From positions 25,110-89,109 of the forward strand of contig QFNI01000011.1 in assembly GCA_003240775.1 (NCBI GenBank): a DNA stretch of 64,000 nt. The letters are read 5' to 3'. A program made the position numbers and the translations under genes. This DNA is from Mesorhizobium amorphae. Lineage in GTDB: Bacteria; Pseudomonadota; Alphaproteobacteria; Rhizobiales; Rhizobiaceae. The notes beneath the pieces are model-generated. The model made no database searches, was not told the origin of the DNA, and worked only from the letters and a program-made list of their open reading frames with translations. This document shows, piece by piece, positions 18,740 to 27,698 of the stretch. The stretch's first letter is position 1, and every line of letters begins with the position of its first letter.

Positions 18740-19348
18740 ATGTTTTCAGGCGCACAAGTCGCATTGTATCCCATGACGGACGATTTCGTGTCCGTCATCC
18801 TCGGGAACCTCGCGGCGCTCGACCCCTATCGGGCCGATTTCCGCATCGAGACGGACGATCTCTCCACCCTTCTGGTCGGCCCGCCCGAAGAGCTCTTTCC
18901 CGCCATGCGCGACCTTCATGTCGCAGCATCCCGCAATGGCATCCACTGCGTGATGCATGCCACCGTCTCGCGCGGCTGTCCCGGCGAACCGGACGACCCG
19001 ATCTGCACGCCGATCGCCGGCCGCTTCGCCGACGAGCCTCTCGCGACACGCGTGGAAACGGCGCTTGCGGCGGTGGCCGGCGCGGCACCCACGGGACAGC
19101 AGGTGGCAGCCCAGCTCTCGCTTTATCCGCTGGGCGCGGCCCACCACATGGACGAGATCTACGGCTGCATCGATTTCCTGAAGCGCTCCGGCGTGTTCGG
19201 CCGCTCCAAGAACTTCTGCACGACCCTGCGCGGCGACGCGGGCCCGGTCTTCGCCACGCTGAGCGAAGCGTTCCTGCGCTTCGGCTCGCCGCAAGGCCAT
19301 CTCGCTCTCGATCTGACTGTTTCCGCGAACAGCCCCTCGGCCGCCTGA
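18740..19348 (+). CDS. ykoF: YkoF-family thiamine/HMP-binding protein
   Basis: 202-residue protein made of two similar halves (about 1-90 and 112-200, starting 'AQVALYPM' and 'AQLSLYPLG'), as in Bacillus YkoF, which binds thiamine or its hydroxymethylpyrimidine moiety. No signal peptide, so cytoplasmic. It stands first behind a TPP riboswitch and before an ABC importer of the pyrimidine-precursor type, a known YkoF neighbourhood. The start codon ATG at 18740 abuts the riboswitch. Confidence 0.9.
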   Translation: MFSGAQVALYPMTDDFVSVILGNLAALDPYRADFRIETDDLSTLLVGPPEELFPAMRDLHVAASRNGIHCVMHATVSRGCPGEPDDPICTPIAGRFADEPLATRVETALAAVAGAAPTGQQVAAQLSLYPLGAAHHMDEIYGCIDFLKRSGVFGRSKNFCTTLRGDAGPVFATLSEAFLRFGSPQGHLALDLTVSANSPSAA

Positions 19349-19377
19349 GCCCAGCGCGCTCCAGCGATCCCGTTCCA

Positions 19378-20154
19378 GTGCCGGCTCCCACCCTTTTCTC
19401 CCGCGCGGGCCCCGCCGCGCTCGCCATCGCGGCCGTGTTCGCCGCGTGGCAGCTCTATGCCGACCTCTCAGGCATCGGGCCAGCCACGCTGCCGTCGCCC
19501 GCGCGCGTCGCGGCCCAAGGCTGGGTGAACCGCGAGGCGCTTTGGGAGAACACGCTGCCCACGCTGCGCGCCACGCTTCTGGGCTTCGCCTGCTCGCTTT
19601 CGGCGGCGTTCCTGCTTTCGGTGGCGCTCGACTTCTCCGCCATGCTCAGGCGCGCGCTGTTTCCGCTCTTCATCGTCAGCCAGACGCTGCCCTTGATCGC
19701 CATCGCGCCGCTCGTGGTGTTGTGGTTCGGCTTCGGCCTCCTGCCCAAGATCATGCTGGTGGCGCTCGTCACCTTCTTTCCCATGCTGGTGGCGCTCGTG
19801 CAGGGCTATGCCGCGACCGAGCGCGAGATCTCGGCGCTGCTCCGCTCGATGGGCGCCACGCGCTGGCAGGCCTTTCGCATCGCGCGGCTGCCGTCAGCAC
19901 TTCCCTTCTTCTTCGCGGGTTTGCGCATCTCCATCACCTATGCGGTGGTGGGCGCCATCTTCGCGGAATATGCGGGTGCGGCGCGGGGATTGGGCATCTT
20001 CATCCTCAACGCCAAGAACAATTTCCGCCCCGACCTGGTGCTCGCCGCCGTGGGCGTCAGCGCGACCCTCACCCTCCTGCTCTTCGGCGCCTGCGTGATC
20101 GCCGGCCGCTTGGCCATGCCCTGGCTGCGCTTCGAGGATGGAGGGCGGCGATGA
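19378..20154 (+). CDS. thiX: ABC transporter permease, thiamine-precursor (HMP) uptake
   Basis: 258-residue inner-membrane permease of the SsuC/TauC-ThiX family with about six helices and the EAA loop 'LLRSMGATRWQAFRIARLP'. GTG start at 19378, 29 bases after ykoF. Its stop overlaps the ATPase start (ATGA). The TPP riboswitch and the NMT1-like binding protein point to uptake of a pyrimidine precursor of thiamine rather than sulfonates; the sequence family alone would not decide. Confidence 0.87.
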   Translation: MPAPTLFSRAGPAALAIAAVFAAWQLYADLSGIGPATLPSPARVAAQGWVNREALWENTLPTLRATLLGFACSLSAAFLLSVALDFSAMLRRALFPLFIVSQTLPLIAIAPLVVLWFGFGLLPKIMLVALVTFFPMLVALVQGYAATEREISALLRSMGATRWQAFRIARLPSALPFFFAGLRISITYAVVGAIFAEYAGAARGLGIFILNAKNNFRPDLVLAAVGVSATLTLLLFGACVIAGRLAMPWLRFEDGGRR

Positions 20155-20897
20155 AGCTTGCGCTCCAAAACCTCCGCAAGGCCTTCGGCGAGACGCCAGT
20201 GCTCGACGGCGTCTCGCTCCATGTGGCCGAAGGCGAGTTCGTTTCGATCCTCGGGCCTTCGGGGGCCGGCAAGTCCACGATCTTCCAGGCGCTCACCGGG
20301 GGCACCAGCGCTGACGGCGGCGAGCTTCTGCTCGACGACCGGCCGCTCGCCCCGAAGACCGCGCCCTTCGCCTTCATGCCGCAGCGCGACGCGCTTCTGC
20401 CCTGGCGCCGCATTCTCGACAACGCGACGCTCGGCCTCGAAGTGCAGGGCATGGGCCGGGCCGCGGCGCGCGAGAAGGTGCGGCCGCTGTTGGCCGAATT
20501 CGGCCTTGCCGGCTTCGAGCACCACTACCCCGCCCAGCTTTCGGGCGGCATGCGCCAGCGCGCGGCACTCCTGCGCACCGTGGTGCAGGAGCGCGCCGTG
20601 CTTTTGCTCGACGAGCCCTTCGGCGCGCTCGACGCGCTGACCCGCACGGGCATGCAGCGCTGGCTGGAGACGATGTGGAAGCGCCACCGCTGGACCGCGC
20701 TCCTGATCACGCACGACGTGCGGGAAGCCGTGTTCCTGTCCGACCGCATCTATGTGCTGTCCGCCCGGCCCGCCCGCGTGGTGGCGGAATTCGCCGTTCC
20801 CCAGGCCCGCCCGCGCGGCATCCGCGACACAGCCGACATCGAGGCGGCCGTGCTCGAAACCCTTCTCACCCCACCTCACCCCGGAGACGCCCCGTGA
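20151..20897 (+). CDS. thiZ: ABC transporter ATP-binding protein, thiamine-precursor uptake
   Basis: 248-residue ATPase with Walker A GPSGAGKST, signature LSGGMRQRAALLR, Walker B LLLDEPFGALDALTR and the H-loop in LITHDVREAVFL, a pattern of the SsuB/TauB/ThiZ group. It overlaps the permease by 4 bases and the binding-protein start by 4 bases (GTGA), so the three genes are translationally coupled under the TPP riboswitch. Confidence 0.88.
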   Translation: MKLALQNLRKAFGETPVLDGVSLHVAEGEFVSILGPSGAGKSTIFQALTGGTSADGGELLLDDRPLAPKTAPFAFMPQRDALLPWRRILDNATLGLEVQGMGRAAAREKVRPLLAEFGLAGFEHHYPAQLSGGMRQRAALLRTVVQERAVLLLDEPFGALDALTRTGMQRWLETMWKRHRWTALLITHDVREAVFLSDRIYVLSARPARVVAEFAVPQARPRGIRDTADIEAAVLETLLTPPHPGDAP

Positions 20898-21913
20898 CCT
20901 CGTTCAACCGACGCCAGACCCTGCTTCTCGGCCTTGCCGCCGGCATGGGCGCGAGCCTTCCTGCATGGGCGCAGTCCGCCCCCGCCAAGCTCACGGTGGC
21001 GCTCGACTGGACGCCCAACACCAACCATATCGGCCTTTATGTCGCCCAGGCGAAGGGCTTCTACGGGGAAGCCGGGCTCGACGTCGAAATCCTGCCCTAT
21101 GCGGACACGAGCGCCGGCACGCTGGTTGCCAACCGCGTGGCCGATTTTGGCGTGTCGAGCGCCATCGGCTTCTTCACCCAGCGCGCGGCGGGCGCGGCGC
21201 TCAAGGCAACCTACGCGGTCGTGCAGACCGAGACCGGGCGCCTCGTCTTCAAGGGCGACCGCGCGGATATCCAGCGCCCGCGCGATCTCGACGGCAAGAC
21301 CTATGGCGGCTTCGGCAGCAACTGGGAGAAGGCGCTCGTCTCGACGCTGATCCGCGCCGATGGCGGCGAAGGCCGCTTCGAGACCGTCACGCTGGGCACT
21401 TCCGCCTACGAGGCGCTGGCCAACGGCGCGGTGGACTTCACGCTCGAAGTCTACACCTGGGAGGGCGTCAAGGCCGAGATCGAGAATCGCCCCCAGCGCG
21501 CCTTCCGCTATGCCGATTGGGGCGTGCCCGACCAGCACACCACCTTCATCGTCTCGAACCCCGCCTTCCTCGACGCCGAGCCCACCCGCGCCGCATCCTT
21601 CATCGCGGCGACCCAGCGCGGCTACGCGTTCGCCGTCGCCGAGCCCGACGAGGCCGCGCGCATTCTGGTCGAGGCCAACAAGGGGATGCTGTCCGACCCC
21701 GCTCTGATCCGCGCCTCGCTCAAGGCGCTGGTTGAGGGCCACTACCTCGCCCGGCCCGACGGCACGGTCGGGCTGATCGACCCCGCAAAGATCGAGGCCA
21801 TCGGCGGCTTCCTCTTTGCCGCCGGCATCCTGCGCGACGCGGACGGCAACGCGCTTTCCGCGCGCCCCGATTTTTCGGGCTACTTCACCAACCGCTATTT
21901 CCCCAACACCTGA
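20894..21913 (+). CDS. thiY: NMT1/THI5-like periplasmic binding protein for HMP-type thiamine precursor
   Basis: 339-residue binding protein. The N terminus has a twin-arginine-like signal (NRRQTLLLGLAAG) with an AWAQS cleavage region near 27. The mature part starts with 'KLTVALDWTPNTNHIGLYVAQAKGFY', the hallmark of ThiY/NMT1 proteins that bind formylaminopyrimidine. GTG start at 20894 overlaps the ATPase stop. With ykoF-thiX-thiZ it completes a salvage importer repressed by TPP. Confidence 0.9.
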   Translation: MTSFNRRQTLLLGLAAGMGASLPAWAQSAPAKLTVALDWTPNTNHIGLYVAQAKGFYGEAGLDVEILPYADTSAGTLVANRVADFGVSSAIGFFTQRAAGAALKATYAVVQTETGRLVFKGDRADIQRPRDLDGKTYGGFGSNWEKALVSTLIRADGGEGRFETVTLGTSAYEALANGAVDFTLEVYTWEGVKAEIENRPQRAFRYADWGVPDQHTTFIVSNPAFLDAEPTRAASFIAATQRGYAFAVAEPDEAARILVEANKGMLSDPALIRASLKALVEGHYLARPDGTVGLIDPAKIEAIGGFLFAAGILRDADGNALSARPDFSGYFTNRYFPNT

Positions 21914-21964
21914 CGGAGCACGATCCGGCCAATCGGCGGCGGATCGGCAGAACGAAAACCTCGT

Positions 21965-22008
21965 CTCGCCCGGTATTTTCAAGCAGGCTTTTGCTTCAAC
22001 CGGGCGAG
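21965..22008 (+). other. Long hairpin after the thi operon
   Basis: CTCGCCCGGT (21965-21974) pairs perfectly with ACCGGGCGAG (21999-22008); inside the loop AAGCA and TGCTT pair again. It lies in the 158-base gap between thiY and the dioxygenase. No T-run follows, so it is either a Rho-aided terminator, an mRNA 3' stabiliser, or a leader structure of the next gene. Confidence 0.5.
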
Positions 22009-22071
22009 CCCCCGTGACAGGCTTTCTCCAGCAGGCGGCCCTCGCACCGCGCTGCCTGAGAGGAGGATGCC

Positions 22072-23085
22072 ATGACCCGTCTCGTTCCCGTTCTCGACCT
22101 GTCGCGCCTGTCGCAGGGCGCATCCGAGCGGCGCACCTTTCTGGCGGACCTGCGCTCGGCCGCGCGCGATGTGGGCTTCTTCTATCTCGCGGGCCACGGC
22201 ATCCCGCGCGAGGAGGTGGACGAGGTCCTGGGCGCCGCGCGCGCCTTTTTCGCCCTGCCCGAAAAGGACAAGCTCTCGATCGAGATGGTGAATTCCTCCC
22301 AGTTCCGCGGCTACACGCGCACGGGGGGCGAACTGACCAAGAACAAGCCCGACTGGCGCGAGCAGCTCGACATCGGCGTCGAGAACCCGCCCCTCCCCTC
22401 GCGGCCCGACGCGCCCGCCTGGACGCGCCTGCAAGGGCCCAACCAGTGGCCGGAAACCCTGCCCGATCTGAAGCCGGCCCTTCTGCAGTGGCAGGCGAGC
22501 GTCACGGCCACCGCGATCCGGCTTCTGGAAGCGTTTGCCGAAGCGCTGGAGCAGCCGGCCGACGCGTTCGAGGCGATCTACCGCGACACGCCCAACCACC
22601 GCATGAAGATCGTGCGCTATCCCGGCCGCGAGGGCGCGGGCCAAGGTGTCGGCGCCCACAAGGATGGCGGCTTCCTCACGCTTCTGCTGCAGGACGAGAA
22701 CAACGGCCTCCAGGTCGAGTATGACGGCGCCTGGGTGGATGTGGACCCGATCCCCGGCACGCTGGTGGTGAACATCGGCGAGCTTTTGGAGCTTGCGTCG
22801 AACGGCTATCTGCGCGCCACCGTCCACCGTGTCGCCACGCCGCCCGAAGGCGTCGAGCGCATTTCCGTGCCGTTCTTCTTCGGCGCGCGGCTAGACGCCA
22901 CGATTCCGCTGGTGGACCTGCCCGACGAACTGGCCGTGCAGGCGACCGGGCCGGCCAGCGACCCCGACAACCCGCTTCTGCGCGATGTCGGATTCAACGT
23001 GCTGAAAAGCCGCCTGCGCTCCCACCCCGACGTGGCGCAGCGCCACTACGCCGACCTTCTCGAAAGCGGCTTCCTGCGCGGCTGA
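22072..23085 (+). CDS. 2-oxoglutarate/Fe(II)-dependent dioxygenase (isopenicillin N synthase-like)
   Basis: 337-residue non-haem iron oxygenase. The N-terminal DIOX_N part ('DVGFFYLAGHGIP') and the 2OG-FeII domain are both present. Iron ligands are His196 and Asp198 in GAHKDGG and His252 in TVHRV; the 2-oxoglutarate-binding pair is Arg263 and Ser265 (RIS). The substrate is unknown. Bacterial members near transporters often act on purines, amino acids or plant compounds. It sits behind the thi operon but across a 158-base gap with a hairpin, so I treat it as a separate unit. Confidence 0.9.
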   Translation: MTRLVPVLDLSRLSQGASERRTFLADLRSAARDVGFFYLAGHGIPREEVDEVLGAARAFFALPEKDKLSIEMVNSSQFRGYTRTGGELTKNKPDWREQLDIGVENPPLPSRPDAPAWTRLQGPNQWPETLPDLKPALLQWQASVTATAIRLLEAFAEALEQPADAFEAIYRDTPNHRMKIVRYPGREGAGQGVGAHKDGGFLTLLLQDENNGLQVEYDGAWVDVDPIPGTLVVNIGELLELASNGYLRATVHRVATPPEGVERISVPFFFGARLDATIPLVDLPDELAVQATGPASDPDNPLLRDVGFNVLKSRLRSHPDVAQRHYADLLESGFLRG

Positions 23086-23258
23086 GGCGCCCGGCAAAGG
23101 GATGAACGAAGCCGGCAAAGGAGCGGGGCTCTCGCAAGTTTGAGGCGCGCACGATGTGCCTCGCCTCCTGACACGACGCGCATTCCGGTCCACACTCCCC
23201 GCCGAGCCGACCGCACGGGAACCGTTTCCGTGCTTTGGGGCTCCCAAGGAGATCGACG

Positions 23259-24026
23259 ATGGCGGGACGTCTGGCGGGCAAGGTTGCGCTGATTTCGGGG
23301 GGTGCGGGGGGCTGCGGGCTCGCGGCGTCCGAGCTGTTTGCCACGGAAGGTGCTGCCATTGGCATCGTCGACCTGCCCAGGAGCCAGGGCGAGGCGGTCG
23401 CCGAAGGCATCCGCGCGAAGGGCGGCCGCGCCGTCTTCGCGCCCGCCGACGTTTCGCAGAGTGCTGAGGTCAAATCGGCCGTCGAGACCGTGACGCGTGA
23501 ACTCGGCCCCATCACGGTCTTGATGAACCATGCCGGCATCCTGGCAGTCGGGCCCTTTCTTGAGACCGAGGAGGACGAGTGGGACCGCCTGATGGCCGTC
23601 AACGTGCGCTCGATGTTTCTGGTCACCAAGGCCGTGCTGCCCGGCATGATCGCGGCAGGCGGCGGCTCGATCGTTTCGACGTCTTCCATTTCGGGCGTGG
23701 TGGCGACGCCGATGGAGGTGCTCTACTGCACCACCAAGGGCGCCTGCCACATGTTCGCGCGTGCGCTTGCGGTGGAATTCCGCGACCGCAACATCCGTTC
23801 CAACGCCATCTGCCCCGGCTTCATCGCGACCGACCACGGCAAGCGCGAGATCGAGGGCCTGTCGCGCTTCGGCGTCGATGTGTCGCCCGAGGCCATCGCG
23901 CTCCAGCAGGGCCGGCTCTGCAAGCCCGAGGAGGTCGCGGCCGCAGCCTTGTTTTTGGCGAGCGATGAGGCCAGCTTCGTCAACGGCGCGCACCTGTTCG
24001 CGGACAACGCCTTCACCGCCATGTAG
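23259..24026 (+). CDS. Short-chain dehydrogenase/reductase
   Basis: 255-residue NAD(P)-dependent SDR. The cofactor motif is GGAGGCGLA near 11-19, and the active site is the Ser of 'SIVSTSSIS' with Tyr-x3-Lys in YCTTK. The ATG at 23259 is preceded by AAGGAG at 8 bases. It is followed 30 bases later by the lactone-oxidase-like gene, so the two are probably co-transcribed. Substrate unknown; a sugar or polyol would fit the neighbour (inference). Confidence 0.88.
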   Translation: MAGRLAGKVALISGGAGGCGLAASELFATEGAAIGIVDLPRSQGEAVAEGIRAKGGRAVFAPADVSQSAEVKSAVETVTRELGPITVLMNHAGILAVGPFLETEEDEWDRLMAVNVRSMFLVTKAVLPGMIAAGGGSIVSTSSISGVVATPMEVLYCTTKGACHMFARALAVEFRDRNIRSNAICPGFIATDHGKREIEGLSRFGVDVSPEAIALQQGRLCKPEEVAAAALFLASDEASFVNGAHLFADNAFTAM

Positions 24027-24056
24027 CGGAAAAGAAAAAACCAGAGGAGAACCGAA

Positions 24057-25307
24057 ATGCTGGCAACCGGTGGAATCGAGAAAGGCGGGCTCTGGCGCAA
24101 CTGGGTGGGCAACCAGTCCTGCATCGCACGCCATTTCGCCAACCCGCGCTCCGAGGATGAGCTGTCGAGCGTGGTGCGCGAGGCCACCTCGCAGGGGATG
24201 AACGTGCGCTGCGCGGGCTCGGGCCATTCCTTCACGCCCGTGGTGGAAACGAGCGGCTTGTTGCTCAGCCTGCGCGACCACCAGGGCATCGTCTCGGTCG
24301 ACGAGGCGCGCAAGCGCGTCACCGTCAAGGCCGGCACCACCATCAACGCGCTCGGCAAGGCTTTGAAGGAGCGCGGCCTGTCGATGGTCAACCAGGGCGA
24401 CATCGACAGCCAGGCCTTAGCCGGCGCCTTCACCACCGGCACGCATGGCACGGGCGCCAAGCTCGGCAACCTCGCCTCCTCGATCACCGGCATGCGCCTC
24501 GTGCAGCCGGACGGCAGCGTCCTCGTGGTCGACGAGAACGACCCCGACATGCTGCTCGCCGCGCGCGTCCATGTCGGCACGCTCGGCGTGATCTCGGAGA
24601 TGACGCTGCAACTGATGGACAGCTACAACCTCCACGAGACGCTGTGGCGCGCGGATTTCGACGAATGCATGGAGCAGCACGACGAACTCGCCGCCAAGCA
24701 CCGCCATTTCGGCTTCTTCTGGTGCCCGGTGCCCGCGAGCCGCCACTGCTACTGCCTGCCCGACACCGCCTCCACCTCGAAGAGCGGCCGTGACGCCGAT
24801 GTCTGCGAGATGAAGATCATGGACATCACCGAGGAAGCGCCGATGGAGCGCGGCTTCGAGAAGATCGCCTATTCCTCGGAAATCTACCCGATCGAATATG
24901 TGCCCAACTTCCACGAGCTCGAATATGCCGTGCCGGTGGCGCATGGAAAGGATGCGGTCAAGGCCGTGCGCAAGCTCATGCTCGAGAAGCACCCGGACGC
25001 GATCTACCCCATCGAATACCGCTTCACCGCGGGCGACCCCGCCTGGATGAGCCCCTTCCACGAGCAGGACAGCGTCACCGTCTCGGTGTCCGGCCAGCCG
25101 GGCCTCGACTACTGGAACTATCTCAAGGACGTGGACGACATCCTGCGCGAATACGGCTCGCGCCCGCACTGGGGCAAGATGCACTTCCTGACCGGCGACG
25201 ACGTGACCGAACTCTACCCCAAGGCCGAGGAATTCCGCGCCCTGCGCCGCAAGCTCGACCCCGAGGGCCGCTTCCTGAACGACCACCTGACGCAGCTCTT
25301 CGGCTGA
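24057..25307 (+). CDS. FAD-linked sugar-lactone/alditol oxidase-like protein (ALO family)
   Basis: 416-residue flavoprotein of the vanillyl-alcohol oxidase superfamily. The FAD-binding half contains 'RCAGSGHSFTPV', whose His57 is the site of covalent FAD attachment in aldonolactone and alditol oxidases, and 'GAFTTGTHGTG'. The C-terminal D-arabinono-lactone-oxidase domain ends with the conserved 'RPHWGKMHFL'. Likely oxidises a sugar lactone or polyol with O2 or a quinone as acceptor. Preceded by GAGGAG; in an apparent operon with the SDR. Confidence 0.88.
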   Translation: MLATGGIEKGGLWRNWVGNQSCIARHFANPRSEDELSSVVREATSQGMNVRCAGSGHSFTPVVETSGLLLSLRDHQGIVSVDEARKRVTVKAGTTINALGKALKERGLSMVNQGDIDSQALAGAFTTGTHGTGAKLGNLASSITGMRLVQPDGSVLVVDENDPDMLLAARVHVGTLGVISEMTLQLMDSYNLHETLWRADFDECMEQHDELAAKHRHFGFFWCPVPASRHCYCLPDTASTSKSGRDADVCEMKIMDITEEAPMERGFEKIAYSSEIYPIEYVPNFHELEYAVPVAHGKDAVKAVRKLMLEKHPDAIYPIEYRFTAGDPAWMSPFHEQDSVTVSVSGQPGLDYWNYLKDVDDILREYGSRPHWGKMHFLTGDDVTELYPKAEEFRALRRKLDPEGRFLNDHLTQLFG

Positions 25308-25334
25308 CGAGACAGGCGCGGCGGTGGTGGGAGC

Positions 25335-27317
25335 TTAGAGCGCCATCGCCGCCTTGCGTCCGTCATGGATGGCAAAGGCCACGGGGCGTGACGCCGTGCA
25401 GTCGCCGATGGCGCGGTGGGCGATGCCGCGGGCTTCGAGTTCCAGGCCGAGCGTGTCGTCGGCCATGGAGGTCGCGGCATAGACCAGCGTGTCGGCTTCC
25501 ACCACTTCCTCCTCGCCCGACAGGAGCGAGACGATCCGCGCGGTTTTGCCGTCCCAGTGGAGCACGGCACTTTCCGTCATGAAGCGCACCGCGTGCCTGG
25601 CGAGCGCGCGGCGCAGCGGCCCATCGGCCGCCATGCGCTGGAGTTCCTTGCCCACCAGGGGGTCGGGCGTCACGAGCGTCACGGCATGGCCGTCTTCGGC
25701 GAGCTTCCAGGCGGTGCCGCAGCCCTTCCAGTTGCCGCCGTCGTCGAGCAGGATCACGCGGCTTCCCGGCCGCGCCTCGCGCGCCATCACGGCTTCCGCC
25801 GAGACCGCCGTGCCGCCGCCGGGAATGGCGTCCCATTGCGGCAGCACGCGCTGGAAGGCGCCGTCGGGCGGCAGCGCGCCGGTCGCCAGAACCACGTGAT
25901 CGGCACCCTCGCGCTCGACATCGTCGGCATCGAGATATTGGTTGAAGCGCACCTCCACCTGAAGCTGGTTGAGCTGGCGGCCGTACCACTCGATCAAGTC
26001 GATGATCTGGGTGCGCCGCGGCTGCATGCCGGCCAGCCGGAACTGCCCGCCGAGCCGGTCGGAGGCTTCGGCCAGCACCACGCGATGCCCGCGCTCGGCG
26101 GCCACGCGCGCGGCTTCCAAGCCCGCCGGCCCCGCCCCCACCACGAGCACGCGGGCGGGCTTGGGCGTTGGCGTGAAACGGTCCCCGCCCCATTCCCATT
26201 CACGCCCCGCGGACGGGTTCACGACGCACGAGATCCAGTAGTCGCGCGAGCGGCGCCCCCAGCACATCTGGTTGCACGACAGGCAGCCGCGGATGTCTTC
26301 CGCCCGGCCCGCCTGGGCCTTGTTCGCGAGATGGGGGTCGGCGATCTGCCCGCGCACGATGGAAACGAGGTCGGCGCGGCCCTCGCTCAACACGCTTTCG
26401 GCGTTTTCGGGGGTGCGGATGTGGCTTTCCGCCGTCACCAGCGCGTGGCGCACGGTGGATTTGAGCACGGCCGACAGGTCGGCCCCGAGCTTTTCGGGAT
26501 AAAGGAATGTCGGGATGATCGTGGCGAACGAGAAATAGGAGCCGGTGCCGCAGGTCACGTAGTCCATCAGCGCTTCGCGGTCGTGGCGTTCCACGATCTC
26601 GGCCAGCGCTTCGCGCTTGAGCGCCACTTCGACGCCGGGATCGTCGTTGACGGCGAGCCCCACGATGAAATCCTCGCCGCAGGTTTCGCGGATGCGCGTC
26701 ATCACCTCGCGGCTCATGCGCGTGCGATTCTCGAGGCTCCCGCCCCAGCGGTCGTCGCGGCGGTTCGACCAGGGCGTCCAGAACTGGTCGAGCATGGAGT
26801 GGTAGGCGGCCCACACCTCCACTCCGTCGAAGCCCGCCTCGTGCGCGCGGCGCGCGGCCTGCACGAAGCCGTCGACGGTCTCCTCGATCTCGCGCTCGTT
26901 CATGCGGTGGGAGCCGTCGGAATCGTGGTAGCTCGGCAGGCCCGAAGGCGACCATCCCGCATGGAACGAGTTGTCGGCATCAGCGTGCTGGCCGACATGG
27001 TAGAGCTGCTGGATGGCGAGGGCGCCGTTGCCGCGGATGGCGTCGGTCACCTTGCGGAAATGCGGCACCACCCGGTCGTCCGAGGGCAGGAAGTTGCCGC
27101 GCGTGAGCACGGCCGCCTGATGCACGGGTACGGGTTCCACCACGATCATGGCGGCGCCCCCGATGGCGCGCTCGGCGTAATAGGCGGCGTGCTGCTCGGT
27201 GGGCAGGCCGTCGCGCGCCATGTTGGCGGTGTGGGCGCCGAAGACGATGCGGTTGCGCAGCGTTCGGCCGCGCAGGGTGGCGGGGGTGAAGAGGCGCTTG
27301 AACTGGCTCTCGGTCAT
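25335..27317 (-). CDS. Old-yellow-enzyme/Fe-S flavoprotein (TMA dehydrogenase/dienoyl-CoA reductase-like)
   Basis: 660-residue three-domain enzyme: an FMN-binding TIM barrel (1-340), a 4Fe-4S site with four cysteines at 345, 348, 352 and 364, and an FAD/NAD(P)-binding C-terminal half starting at 'RVLVVGAGPAGLEAARVAAERG'. This is the trimethylamine-dehydrogenase/2,4-dienoyl-CoA-reductase architecture. ATG at 27317 is preceded by AAGGGG. It is convergent with the lactone oxidase and lies across a repeat from the LysR-MttB operon. Near an MttB homologue, a role in N-demethylation of a methylated amine is the best guess. Confidence 0.88.
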   Translation of the reverse strand: MTESQFKRLFTPATLRGRTLRNRIVFGAHTANMARDGLPTEQHAAYYAERAIGGAAMIVVEPVPVHQAAVLTRGNFLPSDDRVVPHFRKVTDAIRGNGALAIQQLYHVGQHADADNSFHAGWSPSGLPSYHDSDGSHRMNEREIEETVDGFVQAARRAHEAGFDGVEVWAAYHSMLDQFWTPWSNRRDDRWGGSLENRTRMSREVMTRIRETCGEDFIVGLAVNDDPGVEVALKREALAEIVERHDREALMDYVTCGTGSYFSFATIIPTFLYPEKLGADLSAVLKSTVRHALVTAESHIRTPENAESVLSEGRADLVSIVRGQIADPHLANKAQAGRAEDIRGCLSCNQMCWGRRSRDYWISCVVNPSAGREWEWGGDRFTPTPKPARVLVVGAGPAGLEAARVAAERGHRVVLAEASDRLGGQFRLAGMQPRRTQIIDLIEWYGRQLNQLQVEVRFNQYLDADDVEREGADHVVLATGALPPDGAFQRVLPQWDAIPGGGTAVSAEAVMAREARPGSRVILLDDGGNWKGCGTAWKLAEDGHAVTLVTPDPLVGKELQRMAADGPLRRALARHAVRFMTESAVLHWDGKTARIVSLLSGEEEVVEADTLVYAATSMADDTLGLELEARGIAHRAIGDCTASRPVAFAIHDGRKAAMAL

Positions 27318-27450
27318 GTGCCCCTTTTCCTTCAAGCGCCGATGGCTGTTGCCTATCGGCTGGCATCGGCGTCACAGTGTCAATGGGAATGATTTTCGCG
27401 GGAGAGCGGCGGAAAACTCACGGGTGGTGGGGGCTTGGAGCTTACAGGGT

Positions 27451-27666
27451 CCCCCTCCCCCCTGAGGGGAGGGGTCAGGGGTGGGGGTAACGGTGCCGGA
27501 GGAAAGACGGACAATCGTTCGGGGGAGAAGATGTGGGAACGTCACCCCCACCCCTGACCCCCTGCTCCTCGCGTAGCTCGGAGCGTTCGATGCTCAAGAA
27601 GCCATCCCTATGGCTTCTTGCCGGCCTATCGGCCGTCGCCTCTCACCCCGCTCAAGGGGGAGGGGA
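27451..27666. repeat. Intergenic repeat family A, copy 1
   Basis: The 381-base gap between the flavoprotein and LysR starts is filled by this element. The left arm (27451-27492) and the right arm (from 27540) are imperfect inverted copies built on GAGGGGAGGGGT and ACCCCCACCCCTGACCCC; CTCAAGGGGGAGGGG recurs at 27651. The stretch from about 27605 (GGCTTCTTGCCGG...GCCGTCGCCTCTCA) is shared with the copy at 34025. It is not coding. Confidence 0.8.
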
Positions 27667-27698
27667 AGACTGAGAGGGTTGTGGGGTCGGGAGCAGGC

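Noticed and set aside
27618..27698. N-terminal extension of the LysR protein
   Set aside because: It would be translated from the intergenic repeat; the winged helix begins normally after the ATG at 27699, which has its own ribosome site.
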